Positions 34,759 through 42,226 of a stretch of DNA of 44,486 nucleotides are shown here, in pieces; the stretch's first letter is position 1; the number at the start of each line of letters is the position of its first letter. Below the pieces are notes generated by a model. That model was not told where the DNA came from and did not search any database. It saw only the letters and a program-made list of their open reading frames with translations. Both the position numbers and the translations under genes were made by a program. Source of the stretch: UBA685 sp049889495 (GTDB taxonomy: Bacteria > Pseudomonadota > Alphaproteobacteria > Puniceispirillales > Puniceispirillaceae); NCBI GenBank assembly GCA_049889495.1, contig JBMHDH010000068.1:1-44486 (forward strand), in the 5' to 3' direction.

Positions 34759-34794
34759 CCAGCTGATCTTAGCCTATATCTAAAAAACTCTTTT

Positions 34795-34823
34795 GATTTA
34801 TCGCTTTGCTGATTTATCGCTTT
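34795..34823 (+). repeat. 13-bp direct repeat upstream of bamD
   Basis: GATTTATCGCTTT occurs at 34795-34807 and again at 34811-34823, a 16-base period with CTGA or GCTG between copies. It lies just upstream of a TATAAC -10-like element and could be a binding site for a regulator or a local duplication. Confidence 0.6.
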
Positions 34824-34842
34824 ATTGTGCTTTGAAATAGGC

Positions 34843-34865
34843 TATAACTAAGGGGTGAATTCACC
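34843..34865 (+). promoter_or_regulatory. Candidate bamD promoter and palindrome
   Basis: TATAAC (34843-34848) is a plausible -10 element with a weak -35 (TTTATT near 34821). Just downstream lies a perfect 12-base palindrome, GGTGAATTCACC (34854-34865), about where transcription would begin. It could be an operator or an RNA hairpin at the 5' end. Confidence 0.4.
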
Positions 34866-34888
34866 TTATTTAGCAACCGAAGGCTGTG

Positions 34889-35725
34889 ATGAGACATCTT
34901 TGCGCAAATCTACGGGTACAATGTGCGGTTATCGTGATGGCAGCTGGCCTTTCTGCTTGTGCTGACAACAACCAAGCTGATTTGCTTGCCCAAGACGAAA
35001 AGCCTGTCGAAGCCCTTTACAATGAGGCACTTGATACCGCTTTGAATGAATCAGCCAAAGCAGCCGCGCCAAAATTTGAAGAAGTGGAACGCCAGCACCC
35101 TTATTCAAAATGGGCCACCCAAGCACAGGTCATGGCAGCATGGGCCTTTTACCAAGACAACCAATATGGCAGGGCCATTGCCGCGCTTGATCGTTTTATT
35201 GAATTGAATCCAGCGGCTGGTAAATTTACAGAATATGCCTATTATCTACGCGCACTTAGTTTTTACGAACAGATCGTAAATGTGGAACGTGACGCGGCTA
35301 TGACCAAAGAAGCCAAAACCGCCTTTGAAGATGTGTTGCGCCGCTATCCAGACGGCATTTATGCCAGAGACAGCCAGTTAAAATTAGACCTAACGAGATC
35401 GCATCTTGCGGGCAAAGAAATGGCCGTGGGACGCTTTTATTTAAAAGGTGGTCATTTTGGGGCAGCGATTTCCAGATTTAATGTGGTTGTGCGTGATTAT
35501 GATACCACCAATCAGGTGCCAGAGGCTTTGTATCGCCTGATCGAATCTTATCTGTCTCTTGGGTTGAGAGAAGAAGCAGAACGTGTGCTTCAGGTGGCAG
35601 AATATAATTATGAAGAATCTATCTGGACGGCACGTGGCATCACGCTTATTGACAATCCAAACCGTCCTGCCCCACAAGGTTTTGTTGCGGGCTTGTTTAA
35701 CCGAACCCTGTCTGTATTTGAATAA
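34889..35725 (+). CDS. bamD: Outer membrane assembly lipoprotein BamD
   Basis: A 278-residue lipoprotein. The signal peptide ends in a lipobox with the order Leu-Ser-Ala-Cys (GLSAC, about residues 20-24), so the mature protein is lipid-anchored in the outer membrane. The rest is TPR-like helices (EALDTALNESAKAAAPKFEE, then AIAALDRFIELNPA and others) as in BamD/ComL, the essential partner of BamA. The ATG at 34889 follows AAGG; an adjacent GTG at 34886 is also possible. It is followed after six bases by recN. Confidence 0.93.
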   Translation: MRHLCANLRVQCAVIVMAAGLSACADNNQADLLAQDEKPVEALYNEALDTALNESAKAAAPKFEEVERQHPYSKWATQAQVMAAWAFYQDNQYGRAIAALDRFIELNPAAGKFTEYAYYLRALSFYEQIVNVERDAAMTKEAKTAFEDVLRRYPDGIYARDSQLKLDLTRSHLAGKEMAVGRFYLKGGHFGAAISRFNVVVRDYDTTNQVPEALYRLIESYLSLGLREEAERVLQVAEYNYEESIWTARGITLIDNPNRPAPQGFVAGLFNRTLSVFE

Positions 35726-35731
35726 TGTGCC

Positions 35732-37411
35732 ATGCTCTCTTATCTGAGCGTTAAAAATATTGTTCTGATTGAAGAACTCTCGCTTGATTTCAAAACAGGT
35801 TTGACTGTCTTGACTGGTGAAACGGGCGCGGGTAAATCAATTCTTCTTGATTCTCTTGGTCTTGTGCTTGGTGAACGTGCTGATTTTGGCTTGTTGCGCA
35901 AAGGCACAGACCGCGCCTCTGTCACAGCGCGTTTTGATGTACCATCTGACCACCCTGTTTGGGCCTTGTTGGATGAGGCTGGCATGGCACCATCTGATGA
36001 GCTGATTATCAAACGCCAATTGCGCGGTGACGGCAAATCACCTGCCAGCATAAATGACGAAGCGGTTTCGGTGTCCTTATTACGGCAATGCGGTGATTTA
36101 TTGGTTGAAATCCAAGGACAATTTGAAGGGCGCGGCCTGCTTGATTCCGCCAATCATTTGGGCCTGCTTGATCGCGCTTGCCAGCATGATGATGTGTTGT
36201 ACAAATTACACGGCGCCTATCAAGGGTGGCGCACTGCCAAGGCCAATCTTGCCAAAGCCGAAGCTGATCTTGCGAAAGCCAAAGAAGAAGAAGATTGGCT
36301 TCGGGATGCGGTCAGCCAATTGGATATGCTTGCCCCGCAAGGTGATGAAGAAGACAGCCTTGCAAAGGAACGCAGCTTATTCTCTAATCTTGAGAAAATC
36401 GCCGAAGCCCTTGCCATTGCCGATGATGCAATCAATGCCGAAGCTGGCGCAGATACGGCCCTATCGCGTGCCTTAAATGCATTAGAGCGGGTGGCAGATC
36501 AAGGGGGCGGTAAATTAGATGATGCGCTTGATGCCTTGCATCGCACATCAGCAGAATTATCAGAAGCCAATGCGGCCTTATCACATCTGTCATCTTCCCT
36601 CGAAGCAGATCCTGCACGCCTTGCAGAGATTGATGACAGATTGCATGATATCCGCACCCAAGCGCGCAAACATAATTGCTTGCCTTCGGACTTGCCGCAG
36701 GTCCATGAGGGTTTGGCAGAAAGATTAGCTGGCTTAGATGATCAATCAGGTCATATGGCCCAATTAAAAGCGGCCGAGCGAGAACAGCAAGCCTTATACC
36801 AAAAATTGGCACAAGCGGTCTCTGACAGACGGCAAGCTGTGGCAGATAAGCTTGATGAAGCGGTAATGGCAGAATTACCACCCTTAAAGCTAGAAGCTGC
36901 GATGTTTAAAACGGCCGTGGCGGCCCAAGGCGATGAGAAATGGCAATCCCATGGCTGGGACATGGTACGATTTGAGGCAGCGGCAAACCCTGGCCAAGAT
37001 TTAGCCCCTATTGAAAAGGCGGCATCTGGCGGGGAATTGGCGCGCTTTTTATTGGCATTAAAGGTGGTGCTTGCCAGAACAGAGGCGCCGAAAACGCTGA
37101 TTTTTGACGAGGTTGATTCAGGTGTTGGCGGCGCGGTTGCGGCCGCAGTTGGCGAACGGTTGGCCCGTCTTGGCGGTGTTACACAAACGCTTGTGATCAC
37201 CCATTCACCGCAAGTCGCCGCCAAAGGCCATAATCATTTAAAAATCGCAAAATCCGCGCATGATGACAGCGTGATCAGCCGCACCGATGTGTTAACACAA
37301 CATGAACGCGCCGAAGAAATTGCCCGCATGTTAGCAGGCGAACATATCACAGCCGAAGCAAGAGCCGCGGCCATTACCTTGCTTGGCTTTGATAAAGCTG
37401 ATTTGGGATAA
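35732..37411 (+). CDS. recN: DNA repair protein RecN
   Basis: A 559-residue SMC-like ATPase for double-strand break repair. Walker A is GETGAGKS (29-36); long charged coiled-coil arms fill the middle (about 150-350); the late signature ASGGELARFLLALK is followed by Walker B LIFDEVDSGVGG and ITHSPQVAA. All parts are present. It starts six bases after bamD and ends seven bases before ligA, so the three genes probably share a transcript, an order common in alphaproteobacteria. Confidence 0.97.
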   Translation: MLSYLSVKNIVLIEELSLDFKTGLTVLTGETGAGKSILLDSLGLVLGERADFGLLRKGTDRASVTARFDVPSDHPVWALLDEAGMAPSDELIIKRQLRGDGKSPASINDEAVSVSLLRQCGDLLVEIQGQFEGRGLLDSANHLGLLDRACQHDDVLYKLHGAYQGWRTAKANLAKAEADLAKAKEEEDWLRDAVSQLDMLAPQGDEEDSLAKERSLFSNLEKIAEALAIADDAINAEAGADTALSRALNALERVADQGGGKLDDALDALHRTSAELSEANAALSHLSSSLEADPARLAEIDDRLHDIRTQARKHNCLPSDLPQVHEGLAERLAGLDDQSGHMAQLKAAEREQQALYQKLAQAVSDRRQAVADKLDEAVMAELPPLKLEAAMFKTAVAAQGDEKWQSHGWDMVRFEAAANPGQDLAPIEKAASGGELARFLLALKVVLARTEAPKTLIFDEVDSGVGGAVAAAVGERLARLGGVTQTLVITHSPQVAAKGHNHLKIAKSAHDDSVISRTDVLTQHERAEEIARMLAGEHITAEARAAAITLLGFDKADLG

Positions 37412-37417
37412 AATAAA

Positions 37418-39517
37418 ATGGCAAATTCTCTACCAGAGATTCCCGATCTTAGCCTTAACCCTGAGACCATGACACCGCTTGAAGCGGCTGATCATATGGC
37501 ACGGCTGTCTGAGGTTATCTGTTATCATAATCAACGTTATTATAATGATGATGCCCCAGAGATTTCAGATGGCGATTATGATGAAATGATGCGCCATCTA
37601 AGAGCGCTTGAAGCAACCTTTCCTGAATTCGCGCAAAAAGATAGCCCCACGCAAACAGTGGGCGCGCCCCTAAAAGACCAAGCTTTTGGTAAGATTGCCC
37701 ATAAGATCGGGATGTTGTCACTTGGCAATGCGTTTTCTGATGAAGATGTGATCGAGTTTCTGCAACGCATCAGACGCTTTTTAAGCCTGTCAGAAGACGA
37801 TTCCCTACCCCTGACAGCAGAACCAAAAATTGACGGTTTGTCTTTGTCATTGCGTTATGAAGCAGGGCAGTTTGTGCAAGCCGCCACCAGAGGCGATGGG
37901 CAAACAGGTGAAGATGTCACAGCCAATATCATGGCCCTTGATAGCATCCCAAAACAGCTTGAGGGAGATCCCCCCCAGGTCTTGGAAGTGCGGGGTGAGT
38001 TGTATATGGATAAGCAAGATTTTCTTGCCCTTAACCAAGCACAAGAAGAAGCTGGTAAGAAAGTCTTTGCCAATCCACGCAATGCGGCCGCTGGTTCTTT
38101 GCGTCAAAAAGATGCCGCAGTGACAGGCGCACGCCCTTTGAAATTCTTTGCCTATACCGCAGGTGAAGTCATAGGCCAAAGCTGGCAAACCCATTCTGCC
38201 TTCTTAGATGATTTGCGCCGCTATGGCTTTCACGTCAATGAGCTAACAAAATTATGCCACTCGGCAGATGAGCTGATTTCTCATTATCAGAAGATTGGTG
38301 AAGCGCGTGCTAGCTTGCCTTATGATATTGATGGCGTTGTCTATAAGGTTGATGATCACAGCTATCAACAACGTCTGGGACAGGTCAGCCGCGCGCCTCG
38401 TTGGGCCATTGCCCATAAATTCCCTGCAGAAAAAGCAACCACCATTTTGCTTGATATTGATATTCAGGTGGGGCGCACAGGCGCATTGACACCTGTGGCA
38501 CGTCTGGAACCTGTGAATGTGGGCGGTGTCATTGTCTCGAACGCCACTTTGCATAATGAAGATGAAATCAGACGCAAAGATATTCGCATTGGTGATCAGG
38601 TCATCTTGCAACGTGCGGGTGATGTGATCCCGCAAATCATATCTGTTGTCAAAGAAAACCGCCCTGCTGATAGCCAGCCTTTCACCTTTCCTGATCACTG
38701 CCCCATTTGTGGCAATGATGCTGTGCGTCCAGATGGCGAGGTGGTGAAACGCTGTATAGGTGGCATGGCTTGTTCAGCCCAATTTGTCGAACAGATGAAG
38801 CATTTTGTTTCGCGCAATGCCTTTGATATTGAAGGGCTTGGTGCGCGTCAGATTGAATTGTTTTTTGACCTTGGCTGGTTAAAAGCTCCAGCCGATATCT
38901 TTTTATTAACAACAAAAAAAGATGAAATTGCCGCGCTTGATCGTATGGGTGAGAAATCGGCAAACAATTTGATTACAGCGATTGAAGAGCGGCGTAGCAT
39001 CGCGCTAGAGCGGGTGATTTTTGCCCTTGGTATTCGTCAAATTGGCCAAGCCTCTGCGAAGATCCTTGCCCAGCATTATGAAACCTTAGATGCGCTGGCA
39101 CATGCCGCAAGCAAGGCATCTGACGAGACCTCATCTGCTTATCAAGATTTGGTGAATATTGATCAAATTGGCTCTGGCATGGCTGATGATGTGATCGCCT
39201 TTTTTCAAAATGATGACAACCAACAGGCCGTTGCCGATTTAATGGGGCATATCACAACCATCGCCCCTGAAAAGCCATCGTCAGATAGCCCTGTTACGGG
39301 GAAAATAGTTGTCTTTACGGGTACCTTATCACGCCAATCACGCGCGGAAGCCAAAGCCATGGCAGAACGCCTTGGTGCCAAAGTTTCTGGTTCTGTCTCT
39401 GGCAAAACAGATTATCTGATTGCTGGCGCTGATGCAGGATCAAAGGCCAAAAAGGCTGAAAGCCTTGGCGTTGCGACCTTAAGCGAAGAGGAATGGCTAT
39501 CTCTGATTGATGGCTAG
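37418..39517 (+). CDS. ligA: NAD-dependent DNA ligase
   Basis: A 699-residue replicative ligase. The adenylated lysine is Lys137 in AEPKIDGLSLS. The zinc finger has CPICGND and the later RCIGGMACSAQF cysteines, followed by helix-hairpin-helix repeats and a C-terminal BRCT domain (from GKIVVFTGTLS to SEEEWLSLI). It is full length. Its TAG stop overlaps that of the convergent aminopeptidase gene in the sequence CTAG. Confidence 0.98.
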   Translation: MANSLPEIPDLSLNPETMTPLEAADHMARLSEVICYHNQRYYNDDAPEISDGDYDEMMRHLRALEATFPEFAQKDSPTQTVGAPLKDQAFGKIAHKIGMLSLGNAFSDEDVIEFLQRIRRFLSLSEDDSLPLTAEPKIDGLSLSLRYEAGQFVQAATRGDGQTGEDVTANIMALDSIPKQLEGDPPQVLEVRGELYMDKQDFLALNQAQEEAGKKVFANPRNAAAGSLRQKDAAVTGARPLKFFAYTAGEVIGQSWQTHSAFLDDLRRYGFHVNELTKLCHSADELISHYQKIGEARASLPYDIDGVVYKVDDHSYQQRLGQVSRAPRWAIAHKFPAEKATTILLDIDIQVGRTGALTPVARLEPVNVGGVIVSNATLHNEDEIRRKDIRIGDQVILQRAGDVIPQIISVVKENRPADSQPFTFPDHCPICGNDAVRPDGEVVKRCIGGMACSAQFVEQMKHFVSRNAFDIEGLGARQIELFFDLGWLKAPADIFLLTTKKDEIAALDRMGEKSANNLITAIEERRSIALERVIFALGIRQIGQASAKILAQHYETLDALAHAASKASDETSSAYQDLVNIDQIGSGMADDVIAFFQNDDNQQAVADLMGHITTIAPEKPSSDSPVTGKIVVFTGTLSRQSRAEAKAMAERLGAKVSGSVSGKTDYLIAGADAGSKAKKAESLGVATLSEEEWLSLIDG

Positions 39518-41280
39518 GATTTCACCTTAGAAAGAGATGCGCATTTTTGCCCAAGCCATTCACGCATTTGTGGGGTTTCCATATGCGGGCTGAGGGCGCG
39601 ATAGACATCATCATGATAGCGGTTCACCCAAGATAAAGCGGCATCTGATAGCGTATCTTGGTCAATCAAACGCGCTTCAAATGGCACCAAAGTCAAAGGC
39701 TCAGACCCTAAATAGCCGTTATCTTTCTGTGTGATCATAATCAAATTTTCAAGCCTGATGCCCCACTGCCCTGCAAGGTAATAGCCAGGCTCATTTGATA
39801 ACACCATCCCTGCTTCTAAAGCAGGTCCTGCACGTTTTGAAATATGGCACGGCCCTTCATGAACTGATAACATATGCCCGACCCCATGACCTGTGCCATG
39901 GGCATAATCAAGCCCCTTTTCCCACATAGGCGCCCTGCAAATCGCATCAAGTTGTGCGCCATTTGCACCTTTCGGATAGCATGCCATGGCCAAGGCAGCA
40001 TGAGCGGAAAGAACCGCGCTATAAGCATTACGCATCGCATCATCCCCCTCACCGATTAACAAGGTGCGGGTGATATCTGTGGTGCCTGTTTGGTAATGCG
40101 CCCCTGAATCAATCAACAATAATGTGTTATTTTGAATAAGGCTGTCATCTCCAATTTGGGCACGATAATGAATGATTGCCCCATTTTCACCAGATCCCAT
40201 AATGGTATCAAAACTGTCACATAAATAGGCTGGCACGCCAGCACGGTGTTTTTGTAATTCTGAGACCAGATCTGTTTCAAGATAAGATGTGATATCTGGC
40301 TGTTGTTCCAACCAATACCAAAAGGCACAAAAAGCAAGCGCATCATCAAGATGGGCTTTTTGAAAGCCTTGCAATTCAACCTGATTTTTTACAGCCTTTG
40401 CGGCTTGCACAGAACAAGGGGCCTCTCGAAATGTCAGCGCCTCCGTCTGGCACGCTTGATACAATTCATAAGGCAATGTCGCAGGATCAATCAGGATGGT
40501 ACCTGCCCCGTTAATGCCTGTCCTGATGACATCTGTTACTTCATCAAAAGAAGCGCATTCATAACCTGATATCTCGGCGGCAATGATCGTTGGCGTGCCT
40601 GTTGCTGGCACATATGCAAAGGCAAGATGGAAGGGCGTATTTGTTAAATCGCCCCCTCTGATATTCAATAACCAATTGACAGAATCAGGGGCTGATATTA
40701 TCACCCCATCACAATTTTGCACTTTAAGATATTGTTGCAGATCTGCTATTTTTTCAGATGATGATTTGCCAGCGATTTCATCTGCAAGCGGCCATGATGG
40801 CATGGCTGGCGGGGAGGGCCTGTCTAGCCAAATAGCATCAATCGGATGATCTGATAACCCTTGCCATCTAAGCGAATAATCCCCTGCTAGTTTTGGCAAA
40901 AGACGGCTTGTGGCAAGATTTGTGGTGGCCGCATCAAACCCCAAAGTTAGATCACGATTTGCAACCTCAGCCAACAAGCGGACTAGCGCATCAGGCGCGC
41001 TATCTCGCCATTGCCAATGAGCCTTATCAAGCTGTTTTTCCATCGCCAGATGATACCGACCATCTGAAAAGACAAAGGCCTGATCTGCCAAAATCAGCGC
41101 ATAGCCAGCGGAACCTGTAAAGCCGCTGATCATGGCAAGGCGCTCATCACATGCCCGCACTTCTTCGCCGCCAAACATATCAGCGCGCCACACAATCAGC
41201 CCATCCAACCCACGCATCTTTAGATGATCACGTAGATCAGATAATCGTTGCCCCAATTGATCTTTGGTGGTTTGCGCCAT
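39514..41280 (-). CDS. Aminopeptidase P family metallopeptidase (M24B)
   Basis: A 588-residue cytoplasmic enzyme that removes N-terminal residues preceding proline. The two N-terminal creatinase-like domains (about 1-300) precede the pita-bread catalytic domain. Metal ligands are visible in LLIDSGAHYQTGTTDITRT (two Asp), HGTGHGVGHMLSVHEGP (His) and the EPGYY and RLENL segments (Glu). The ATG at 41280 is in a TGATG overlap with the prmA stop, so the pair is translationally coupled; a longer frame lies within prmA. It is tail-to-tail with ligA. Confidence 0.94.
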   Translation of the reverse strand: MAQTTKDQLGQRLSDLRDHLKMRGLDGLIVWRADMFGGEEVRACDERLAMISGFTGSAGYALILADQAFVFSDGRYHLAMEKQLDKAHWQWRDSAPDALVRLLAEVANRDLTLGFDAATTNLATSRLLPKLAGDYSLRWQGLSDHPIDAIWLDRPSPPAMPSWPLADEIAGKSSSEKIADLQQYLKVQNCDGVIISAPDSVNWLLNIRGGDLTNTPFHLAFAYVPATGTPTIIAAEISGYECASFDEVTDVIRTGINGAGTILIDPATLPYELYQACQTEALTFREAPCSVQAAKAVKNQVELQGFQKAHLDDALAFCAFWYWLEQQPDITSYLETDLVSELQKHRAGVPAYLCDSFDTIMGSGENGAIIHYRAQIGDDSLIQNNTLLLIDSGAHYQTGTTDITRTLLIGEGDDAMRNAYSAVLSAHAALAMACYPKGANGAQLDAICRAPMWEKGLDYAHGTGHGVGHMLSVHEGPCHISKRAGPALEAGMVLSNEPGYYLAGQWGIRLENLIMITQKDNGYLGSEPLTLVPFEARLIDQDTLSDAALSWVNRYHDDVYRALSPHMETPQMREWLGQKCASLSKVKS

Positions 41281-42179
41281 CACACCACCACCTTTCGGTT
41301 TTGGCGTCGCAACACAAGACAAGACCAGCCATCAATGCGAATTCGCTTGGCAATCACCAGCCCATATTGGCGATAGGCGGCTCTGATTTGGCGTTCTTGT
41401 TCCACCAGCAAGCCAGATAAAATCAATAGTCCTGACGGCGCCAAAAAACGCGCAATATCAGGGGCCATTTGCTTTAACGGCCCTGCCAAAATATTGGCAA
41501 TCAGCAGATCATAAGGTGCGTTACGGCGCATGGATTTATGCGCAAAGCCTTTTGAGGTAACACATCGCATTTTCGCAGGCGCAATGGCATTGAGGCGTCT
41601 GTTGGCACTAGCCGTTCTGGTTGCCACAGGGTCAATATCTGATGCCATCATTGAACAAGAAGGCACCGCCTTTAACACAGCCATGGCCAGAATGGCACTG
41701 CCAGCGCCTAAATCAAGAACGCTGGCGGGCCGTGTCTTCTTCACCAAGGAATCAATCGCGCGCAAACAGCCTTCGGTTGTCGGATGCGTGCCTGATCCAA
41801 AAGCTTCTGCTGCTTCCACATGCAATGATTTCGCGCCAGCTGGCGGCGGGTCTGTGATATGCGCCCCATGAATCCAAAATTGGCCAATATGAAGCGCAGG
41901 AAAGGCCGCCCTGTTCTCAGCCAGCCAATCGCGCGTACCAAAGGCGATAATTTCAAATTCAGGTGCCACACCATCAATGGAGGCCCCAGCCAAAGCCGCT
42001 TTCACCACCCCTTCATCTGGTTCAAAATCGCAAAATCCTTCAATCACCCAAAAAGGAGCATCAAGATAGGGGCGAGACACAGAGACCACCTGTACATCAC
42101 ATAATTCGGTTAAGGCTGTTTCATAAGGCAAACTTGCCCCTGTGATCTCAAACCGAATGGCCCAACTTTCCCCACTCAT
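41280..42179 (-). CDS. prmA: Ribosomal protein L11 methyltransferase
   Basis: A 299-residue SAM enzyme that methylates ribosomal protein L11. The N-terminal L11-recognition domain is followed by EAAEAFGSGTHPTTEGCLRA and the SAM loop VLDLGAGSAILAMAV; the usual GSG is GSA here. DLLIANILAGPLKQM holds the NILA motif of the family. Shine-Dalgarno AGGGAAG precedes the ATG. It lies 30 bases after the helicase gene and is coupled to the aminopeptidase gene downstream. Confidence 0.9.
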   Translation of the reverse strand: MSGESWAIRFEITGASLPYETALTELCDVQVVSVSRPYLDAPFWVIEGFCDFEPDEGVVKAALAGASIDGVAPEFEIIAFGTRDWLAENRAAFPALHIGQFWIHGAHITDPPPAGAKSLHVEAAEAFGSGTHPTTEGCLRAIDSLVKKTRPASVLDLGAGSAILAMAVLKAVPSCSMMASDIDPVATRTASANRRLNAIAPAKMRCVTSKGFAHKSMRRNAPYDLLIANILAGPLKQMAPDIARFLAPSGLLILSGLLVEQERQIRAAYRQYGLVIAKRIRIDGWSCLVLRRQNRKVVV

Positions 42180-42200
42180 GTCAGCTTCCCTTTTTATTGT

Positions 42201-42226
42201 TGGTCATCATTACTGGTCATCATTAC
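42201..42226. repeat. Perfect 13-bp tandem duplication at the helicase stop codon
   Basis: TGGTCATCATTAC occurs twice with no gap (42201-42213 and 42214-42226). On the minus strand it contains the end of the helicase gene and yields three consecutive in-frame stops (TAA TGA TGA). It looks like a recent slippage duplication. Confidence 0.85.
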
